From assembly GCA_025937815.1 (NCBI GenBank), contig JAICQP010000006.1:1-40891 (forward strand): a stretch of 40,891 bases of DNA. The letters run 5' to 3'. A program made the position numbers and the translations under genes. Positions 33,416-39,200 of this stretch are shown in pieces (position 1 is the first letter of the stretch; each line of letters starts with the position of its first letter). The notes under the pieces were generated by a model. The model was not told where the DNA came from, made no database searches, and was given only the letters and a program-made list of their open reading frames with translations. This stretch comes from Gemmatimonadota bacterium (GTDB taxonomy: Bacteria; Gemmatimonadota; Gemmatimonadetes; JACCXV01; JAHWKZ01).

Positions 33416-34176
33416 GATCCTTCGCGCTGGCGAGCGCGAGCCTCTGTCATCGCGAATGCCTGCGGTTCTTTCGCGACCGGGCGCGGGCGATGAGCTCGAT
33501 CGTCACCGCCGTGCTGTTCTGGTTGCTGATAGGCTTCGGGCTGGGAGGGTCCTTCGCGCCACTGGGAATGCCGCGGGACATGGGATCGATCGAATACCTG
33601 TTTCCAGGGACGGTCGTCTTCGTGGTGCTCCTGACCGCGATCGTGGGGACGTTCTCGCTGATCGAGGATCGCCGCGAAGGATTTCTGCAGGGAGTTCTCG
33701 TGGCTCCCGTTCCGCGGTCGTCGATCGTCATGGGGAAGGTGCTCGGGGGCGCGACGATCGCGGTGGCACAGGGCGCCCTCCTGCTCCTGGTCGCGCCGCT
33801 GGTAGGGATTCCGCTGCAACCGGCAAGCATGGGACTGGCCATGGTGGCGCTGTTTCTGATCGCGTTCGCGTTCAATGCGCTCGGTTTCGTGCTGGCGTGG
33901 CGTATGGAGTCGATTCAGGGGTTCCACGGGATCGTCAACCTGGTCCTCATGCCCATGTGGTTTCTGTCCGGGGCGCTGTTCCCGATCGCGGGCGCCGCTC
34001 GGGGGCTCGAGATCGCGATGCGGGCCAATCCGGTCACCTACGGTCTGGCCGCCTTCCGCGAATCCCTCTACGCGGGCCCGGCCGCGGGACCCGTAGCGCC
34101 CGAGAGCGCCTGGCTCGTGACGGTCGCGTTTGCGGCGGTGGCGTTCGCGCTGGCCGTCGCGGTCGCCCGGCGATGA
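33412..34176 (+). CDS. ABC-2 type exporter permease
   Basis: A 254-residue membrane protein with six predicted helices, of the ABC-2 (DrrB/NodJ-like) type. Features: the N-terminal amphipathic R-F-F-R-D-R-A-R, E-D-R-R-E-G-F-L-Q-G-V-L-V-A-P-V near the first cytoplasmic loop, and M-P-M-W-F-L-S-G-A-L-F-P near the C-terminal third, which is the usual P-x-W-F-L-S-G signature. It overlaps the ATPase gene by four bases (ATGA) and the DUF420 gene by four bases, so the exporter is embedded in the ctaA-ctaB-DUF420 operon. Confidence 0.9.
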   Translation: MRSFALASASLCHRECLRFFRDRARAMSSIVTAVLFWLLIGFGLGGSFAPLGMPRDMGSIEYLFPGTVVFVVLLTAIVGTFSLIEDRREGFLQGVLVAPVPRSSIVMGKVLGGATIAVAQGALLLLVAPLVGIPLQPASMGLAMVALFLIAFAFNALGFVLAWRMESIQGFHGIVNLVLMPMWFLSGALFPIAGAARGLEIAMRANPVTYGLAAFRESLYAGPAAGPVAPESAWLVTVAFAAVAFALAVAVARR

Positions 34177-34610
34177 TCGGCTTCCACGACCTTCCAGCGC
34201 TGAACGCGGCACTGAACGCGGTGGCCGCTACGCTGCTCGTGACTGGTCACGCGCTCATCCGCCGGGGTCTGATCTCGCGACACCGGGCGTGCATGACCGG
34301 AGCGCTCATCGTGTCCGCGCTGTTCCTCGTGTCGTACGTCGTCTATCATGCGGAAGTCGGCTCCGTGCGCTTCACGGAGGGGGGTTGGCCGAGGCTCCTC
34401 TACTTCGCGATCCTGGCGACCCATGTGCCTCTGGCCGCGGCGGTGGTGCCGCTGGCGCTTCTGACGCTGCGGAGGGCGCTGAGAGGGGAGTTCGACCGGC
34501 ATGTTCGGATGGCCCGCTGGACGTACCCCATCTGGCTGTACGTCTCCGTCACGGGGGTAATGGTGTACGTGATGTTATACCACCTATGGCCTTCATCCGA
34601 GCTACTTTAG
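34173..34610 (+). CDS. DUF420 (CtaM-like) membrane protein
   Basis: A 145-residue protein with four transmembrane helices. The DUF420 pattern is seen: L-P-A-L-N-A-A-L-N-A near the N-terminus, a G-H-A-L-I-R-R-G helix, S-Y-V-V-Y-H-A-E-V-G after helix 2, H-V-P-L-A-A-A-V-V-P-L in helix 3, and W-T-Y-P-I-W-L-Y-V-S-V-T-G-V in helix 4. Conserved His residues face the membrane surface. A related protein, CtaM of Firmicutes, is needed for aa3-type oxidase function, so a role in oxidase assembly is likely. The ATG overlaps the permease stop. Confidence 0.88.
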   Translation: MIGFHDLPALNAALNAVAATLLVTGHALIRRGLISRHRACMTGALIVSALFLVSYVVYHAEVGSVRFTEGGWPRLLYFAILATHVPLAAAVVPLALLTLRRALRGEFDRHVRMARWTYPIWLYVSVTGVMVYVMLYHLWPSSELL

Positions 34611-34626
34611 GGTAGGAGGTACGAGC

Positions 34627-35127
34627 ATGAAGGGAGTTCTTGGACGGTGGTCGATCGCCGCAGCCGTGGCCGCCACGACCATCGCGGGAAGCCAGGCACT
34701 GGCGCAGGATCTTCCCGGGGAAGCCGAGCGTGCCTTCGAAGAGGTCTACGCGGCCTTCTCGGCCGCCTACCGCGCGGGAAACCCCGAGGGGGTGGCGGCC
34801 CTCTATGCGGAGGACGCGTTCTACCTCGCGCCGGGAGGCGAGATCGAGCGCGGGGACGTGGTCCGGCATTTTGGCTTCCTGTCCTCTGTCCAGCCGGGCG
34901 CGGGGCCCGTGATCGATTTCGAGGTCGTCGACCGGGGGATCTCGGGCGACCTCGCCTACGACATCGGGTACTTCACGTTCCGGCGAGACGGCGATCCGGC
35001 GGAGAGCGCGGGGCGGGGGAAGTTCATCGTCATCTGGAAGCGGGGAGAGGACGGAGTCTGGCGGATCCACGCCGACGGGTACAGCGACGTCGAGGAACCG
35101 GACGCGCCGGCCGTGGAGGGGGAGTGA
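34627..35127 (+). CDS. Secreted SnoaL/DUF4440-like protein
   Basis: A 166-residue exported protein. The Sec signal (about 1-27) ends at Q-A-L-A-Q. The mature domain is a single NTF2-like fold: an N-terminal helix pair (A-F-E-E-V-Y-A-A-F-S-A-A-Y), the typical G-V-A-A-L-Y-A-E-D-A-F-Y-L-A-P-G-G segment, and the ending K-F-I-V-I-W-K-R-G-E-D-G-V-W-R-I-H-A-D. That pattern matches DUF4440/SnoaL-like proteins closely. The TAGGAGG ribosome site, 8 bases upstream, is one of the best in the window. It follows the DUF420 gene by 16 bases and overlaps the CcmD-like gene. Function unknown. Confidence 0.85.
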   Translation: MKGVLGRWSIAAAVAATTIAGSQALAQDLPGEAERAFEEVYAAFSAAYRAGNPEGVAALYAEDAFYLAPGGEIERGDVVRHFGFLSSVQPGAGPVIDFEVVDRGISGDLAYDIGYFTFRRDGDPAESAGRGKFIVIWKRGEDGVWRIHADGYSDVEEPDAPAVEGE

Positions 35128-35279
35128 CAGAGGCCACGTTCGCCATCGTGTACGCGGTTCTGTGGGGCGTGTTCTTCGTCTGGCTGTTCCGGCTGGGACG
35201 GCAGTCGAGGAGGCTTCAGGATACGACCCGGGCGATCAAGCGGAACCTGCACTCGGGGTGGCCGGACCCGGAGGGATGA
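35124..35279 (+). CDS. CcmD-like small membrane protein
   Basis: A 51-residue protein from a GTG overlapping the preceding stop (GTGA). One transmembrane helix at about 5-24 (A-I-V-Y-A-V-L-W-G-V-F-F-V-W-L-F) is followed by a basic segment (R-L-G-R-Q-S-R-R-L) and a short helix. This is the layout of CcmD-family proteins, which in cytochrome c maturation release holo-CcmE from the CcmABC complex. No other ccm gene is in the window, so it may belong to a ccm system elsewhere, or the match may be superficial in so short a protein. It ends the ctaA-to-CcmD-like run. Confidence 0.65.
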   Translation: MTEATFAIVYAVLWGVFFVWLFRLGRQSRRLQDTTRAIKRNLHSGWPDPEG

Positions 35280-35296
35280 TGGCTCCCGGGGATTGA

Positions 35297-35387
35297 TGGC
35301 GGAGAGGGCGGGATTCGAACCCGCGAGACGCTGTTAACGTCTACGCGATTTCCAGTCGCGCTCCTTCGACCACTCGGACACCTCTCC
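35297..35387 (-). tRNA. tRNA-Ser (GGA anticodon)
   Basis: A 91-base class II tRNA with a long variable arm; CCA is encoded. On the minus strand the acceptor GGAGAGG pairs with CCTCTCC. The anticodon stem GCGAC/(G)TCGC-type arm reads CGCGA-CTGGAAA-TCGCG, giving anticodon GGA, which reads TCC and TCT (Ser). The variable arm contains AGACGTTAACAGCGTCT. The T arm GGGTTCGAATCCC is standard. Its variable loop shares GTTAACAGC with the second serine tRNA. Confidence 0.95.
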
Positions 35388-35673
35388 GCAGAGCCAAAAG
35401 CTACTTCAAGATCTTTCCGAAGACCTTTTTCGGATGGCGCCGAACCCCCCAGCTGGGGTGGGATGGGCGCCTTCGGCGCTAAACCCCACCCTGGTGGGAT
35501 GGGCGCCTTCGGCGCCATCCCTTCGCTCGCCGCGGGGCATTCGGACCATCCCCGTCTCCACGGCGGGCCTCCGGCCCGCTGAGATCGCCGATCGACGAGA
35601 TCCGGCGAGCGAGCTCGCCTCCTCTCGTCGGATCGGCGACGCGCCTCTTCGAGGCGCTTCGTGGAGACGGGGA
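35388..35673. other. 286-bp palindrome-rich spacer between two tRNA-Ser genes
   Basis: There is no protein-coding signal. It contains CCCCAGCTGGGG (35447-35458), two copies of a 23-bp direct repeat (35457-35479 and 35493-35515), and an imperfect hairpin at 35496-35521. After that comes a large cloverleaf-like palindrome at 35546-35676. The first 50 bases (35388-35436) hold only a weak short inverted repeat. Read from the minus strand, the spacer lies directly 3' of tRNA-Ser(CGA). Confidence 0.8.
35457..35515. repeat. Pair of 23-bp direct repeats with internal hairpins
   Basis: The same 23 bases occur at 35457-35479 and 35493-35515 (GGTGGGATGGGCGCC, then TTCGGCGC). Each copy contains the hairpin GCGCC-TTC-GGCGC. 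The second copy extends into an imperfect stem with ATCCC at 35517-35521. The copies start 36 bases apart. Confidence 0.9.
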
Positions 35674-35676
35674 TGG
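35546..35676. repeat. 131-bp cloverleaf-like palindromic element
   Basis: A perfect 17-bp outer stem pairs 35546-35562 (CCATCCCCGTCTCCACG) with 35660-35676. Inside are three hairpins with almost no linker. One is GCGGGCC-TCC-GGCCCGC (35563-35579). The second is a 15-bp stem with one bulged base, 35586-35600 with 35623-35638, capped by GGCGAG-CGAG-CTCGCC. The third is GCGCCTC-TTC-GAGGCGC (35641-35657). The outer stem's right arm ends in the TGG that encodes the CCA of tRNA-Ser(CGA). It could act as a structured RNA, a terminator or a mobile palindromic unit. Confidence 0.9.
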
Positions 35677-35764
35677 CGGAGGGGGTGGGATTCGAACCCA
35701 CGATACGCTGTTAACGTATACCGGTTTTCGAGACCGGCGCCTTCAACCGCTCGGCCACCCCTCC
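35674..35764 (-). tRNA. tRNA-Ser (CGA anticodon)
   Basis: A 91-base class II tRNA with encoded CCA. On the minus strand, acceptor GGAGGGG pairs with CCCCTCC. The anticodon arm CCGGT-CTCGAAA-ACCGG gives anticodon CGA, which reads TCG (Ser). The variable arm contains ATACGTTAACAGCGTAT, and the T arm is GGGTTCGAATCCC. The CCA bases are shared with the arm of the adjacent 131-bp palindrome. Confidence 0.95.
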
Positions 35765-35803
35765 ACGGAAGGGGCCTGAATATCGCCAGAGAGGGTCGGC
35801 GAT

Positions 35804-36259
35804 TCAACCGCGGCGCGCGCGGAAGAAGTCCTTGAGGAGAGCGCCGCAGTCGGCGGCGAGAATGCCGCTGAAGATCTCCACTCGATGGTTGAGGCGAGGA
35901 TCGGTGGGGATGCTGGCCAGGCTGCCGCACATGCCGGCCTTGGGATCGGCGGCGCCATAGACGAGCCTGTCGATGCGCCCCAGCACACAGGCCCCCGCGC
36001 ACATCGCGCACGGCTCGAGCGTCACGTAGAGGGAGACGCCGATCAAGCGCCACGAGCCGAGCGCGGCCGCGGCCTCGCGAATGGCCAGCATCTCGGCGTG
36101 CGCGGTCGGGTCCTGGAGCTCCTCGGTCCGGTTGCGCCCGCGGCCGACGATCCCGCCCCCCCGAACGGCCACGGCCCCCACGGGAACCTCGCCGCCCGCC
36201 AGCGCGGCGCGCGCCTCTTCGAGCGCGACCTCCATCCATCGCCCGTGCTCAGCGAGCAT
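35804..36259 (-). CDS. tadA: tRNA adenosine(34) deaminase
   Basis: Zinc enzyme that converts A34 to inosine in the ACG anticodon of tRNA-Arg, and is normally essential. It has 151 residues, the usual size. The catalytic H54-A-E56 (P-T-A-H-A-E-M-L-A-I) and P83-C84-A-M-C87 (E-P-C-A-M-C-A-G-A) are intact, with the start region P-V-G-A-V-A-V typical of the deaminase fold. The ATG overlaps the stop of the large glucan synthase-like gene by one base (TGATG), so it may be translated with it; the frame upstream lies inside that gene. It is followed by the tRNA-Ser pair. Confidence 0.95.
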   Translation of the reverse strand: MLAEHGRWMEVALEEARAALAGGEVPVGAVAVRGGGIVGRGRNRTEELQDPTAHAEMLAIREAAAALGSWRLIGVSLYVTLEPCAMCAGACVLGRIDRLVYGAADPKAGMCGSLASIPTDPRLNHRVEIFSGILAADCGALLKDFFRARRG

Positions 36260-39200
36260 CAGCCCAGCGTTACGCGGATGCGATGCTGGCGGCCGTCGTC
36301 GACGAGCTGGATGCGCGCCCCTCTCCCGGGCTCCAGTGAAGCGTCTGCGCCGTCGTCGGGGAGGGAGGCGTCCGCTCCCAGAGCGCGCGGGGCGGCGTGC
36401 TCCCGCACTCCGTGGGGCACTTCGCGCCCGTCGACCTCCACCCGCTGGATCCCGCGCATCACGCCGAGCGGATTTTCGACGTCGATCTCGTAGCGCGACG
36501 AATGATAGGCGAAGGATATCCGGAACCCCGGCCAGTCGCGGGGGATGCAGGGGTCGAGGTGTAGCCTCTCGCCTCGCAGGCGAAATCCCAGGATCCACTC
36601 GATTCCCGCGCGATACATCCAGCCGGCCGATCCGGTGTACCACGTCCAGCCCCCGCGGCCGAGGTGCGGCGGCTCGGCGTACACGTCCGCCACCGCGGCG
36701 TAGGGCTCGACCTTGTAACGGTAGATGCCCGCGCGGGTGGACGTCTGGTTGATCGGATTGAGGATCGAGAACAACTCGGCCGCCTTGTCGCCCTCACCGA
36801 GCTCGGCGAAGGCGATCACGGACCACAGCGCGGCATGTGTGTACTGCCCGCCGTTCTCCCGCACCCCCGGGAGGTAGCCTTTGATGTAGCCGGGGTCGAC
36901 GTCCCAATTGTCGAATGGCGGGGTGAACAGCAGAACCAGGCCGTCGCCGCGCCGGATGAGGTACTGCTCGACCGCCCGCATCGCCTGCTCGGCGCGCGGA
37001 GCCGGGGCCGCGCCGGAGATCACGCCCCAGGACTGCGCGATCGAGTCGATCTTGCACTCCTGGCTGGAAATCGATCCGAGCGGCGTTCCGTCGTCGAAGA
37101 ACGCTCGTCGATACCAGTTCCCGTCCCAGCCGTGAAGATCGATGGCGTCGTCGAGGTCCCGAAGCCAGTCCCGCCACCGAGCGATGCGTTCGGCGTCCCC
37201 CCGCTGCTCGGCCAGCGGCAAGAACCGGCCGATCGTCAGATGGAGGAACCAGGCCAGCCAAACGCTCTCCCCCTGGCCCTCGTCGCCGACCCGGTTCATG
37301 CCGTCGTTCCAGTCCCCGGACCCCATGAGCGGGAGGCGGTGCGGGCCGAGCCCCAGGCTGATGTCGATCGCGCGCGCGCAATGCTCGTACAGCGTCGCGC
37401 TCTCGGTCGAGGGTTCCGGCTCGAAGTATCGCTCGCTTTCGCCCTCTTCCAGCGCCGGTCCCTGGATGAACGAAGCCTCCTCGTCGAGGATCTCCACGTC
37501 CCCTGTCACGTCGAGATAGTGGACCACCGCGAAGGGCAGCCATCCTCGGTCGTCGCTGAAGCGCGTTCTGACCCCGCGTCCGGACGGCGTGTGCCACCAG
37601 TGCTGGACGTCTCCCTCCGGGAACTGGCGGCCAGCGCAACGCAGCAGGTGCTCGCGCACGATCTCGCGTCGCGAGACGATCAGCGCGGTCACGTCCTGGA
37701 GCTGGTCGCGGAAGCCGTAGGCCCCGCCGGACTGATAGAACGCCGAGCGCGCCCAGACCCGGCAGCTGAGAGTCTGATAGAGGAGCCAGCGGTTGAGCAT
37801 GATCGTCATGGACTCGTCCGGGGTGCTCACCTTCACAGCGTCGAGCACGTCGTCCCACATCGTGCCCACGCGCTCGAGAACCGCGTCCAGGTCCACAGTC
37901 CGGTATTCTGCGACCAGCCGACGCGCCTCCTCCGCGTCCGCACCCTGTCCGAGCAGCAGCACGACCTCCGCCGAACCGCCCGCGGGCACGGTGATCGGCG
38001 CGCGAAGCGCCGCGCACGGATCGAACCCCCCGCCGACCGAACCCGACAGCTCGACGTCGGGCTCCATCCCCGCCGGGTAGGACAGGCTCCCGTTCCGGCC
38101 AAGGAACTCGGAGCGGTCCGAAGTCCATGAGCTCTGCCGTCCCCGCATGTCGACGAAGGCCACGCGGGCGCCGAACTCTTCCGACCAGCGATTGTGTACG
38201 AAGAGCGCCCGTGTGGCTTCATCGACCTCCGTCCAGACGAACGGCGCGGAGGCCTCCCGGAGAACGCCTAGCACCCACTCGATGTAGGCGGTCACGGTAA
38301 GACGACGCGGACCGTCCGAAAGGTTTCGGATGACCAGCCGCGAGATCTTGACCGGATCATCGGGAGGAACGAACAGGACCAGTTCGAGCGCGATGTCGTG
38401 GCTCTGGTGCTCGAAGCGGGAATAGCCCTGACCGTGCCGGATCACGTAAGGGGTCGTCTCGCGGATCGGTAGCGGAGTAGGGGTCCAGACGGTCCCGGAC
38501 TCCTCGTCGCGCACGTAGAGCACCTCCCCCGGCGGATCGTTCACCGGGTCGTTCGACCACGGGGTCAAGCGGTTCTCGCGGCTGTTGCGTGCCCAGGTGA
38601 AGCCCGACCCGGATTCCGACAAGGTGAATCCGAAGTCCGGGTTCGCGATCACGTTGATCCATGGCACCGGCGTCCACTGGCCCTCGCCGAGCACCGTCAC
38701 GTACTCGCGCCCGCCCTCGGCGAAGCCTCCCAGGCCGTTGAAGAACGACAGCTTGAGGCGCGGCGGCGGGGCCTCGGGCTCCTGTTGCGCCGGGGGCTGG
38801 GCGGGAGCGGCGACGTACTCTTCTTCGCGGATCGCAGCTTCGAGCTGCTCGGCCAGCGACCCGTGGTGGCTGAGGAGGACGGCTCGGGCCGCCGAGCGTA
38901 TCAGGTCGCGGTCTTCCTCGGAGAGCTGATCGCCCCGGAGGATGAAGACCCCGCCGTGCGCCTCGTGTCCCTGATGGGCATGCGACCGACTCACCCGCAC
39001 TACCCGCTCCAGCCAGTCCTGCAATTCGTCGGTATACGAGAACTCGTGCTCGTTGAGGATGACCAGATCGACCGCCACACCCTTCCACCCCCAGTACTCG
39101 TGGGCCCGAAGCAGCTGCCGGACGATATCGCGATCGCGTATCTGATCGATGCGAGCGAGGACGATCGGCAGATCGCCCGAGATGCCGTGCCGCCAGAGCG

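Noticed and set aside
32459-34176. ABC pair as CcmA and CcmB of haem export
   Set aside because: The ATPase is 318 residues with a DrrA-type tail and the permease has the P-x-W-F-L-S-G motif of ABC-2 exporters. CcmA is about 200 residues and CcmB has a different pattern. The nearby CcmD-like peptide keeps the idea open but not supported.
35401-35676. CRISPR array between the tRNA-Ser genes
   Set aside because: Only two direct copies of a 23-bp unit occur, without regular spacers, and the rest is nested inverted repeats. No cas gene is present.
35674-35764. Integration site of a genomic island at tRNA-Ser
   Set aside because: No integrase, no direct repeat of the tRNA 3' end beyond short CCATCC matches, and the neighbouring genes are housekeeping or biosynthetic.
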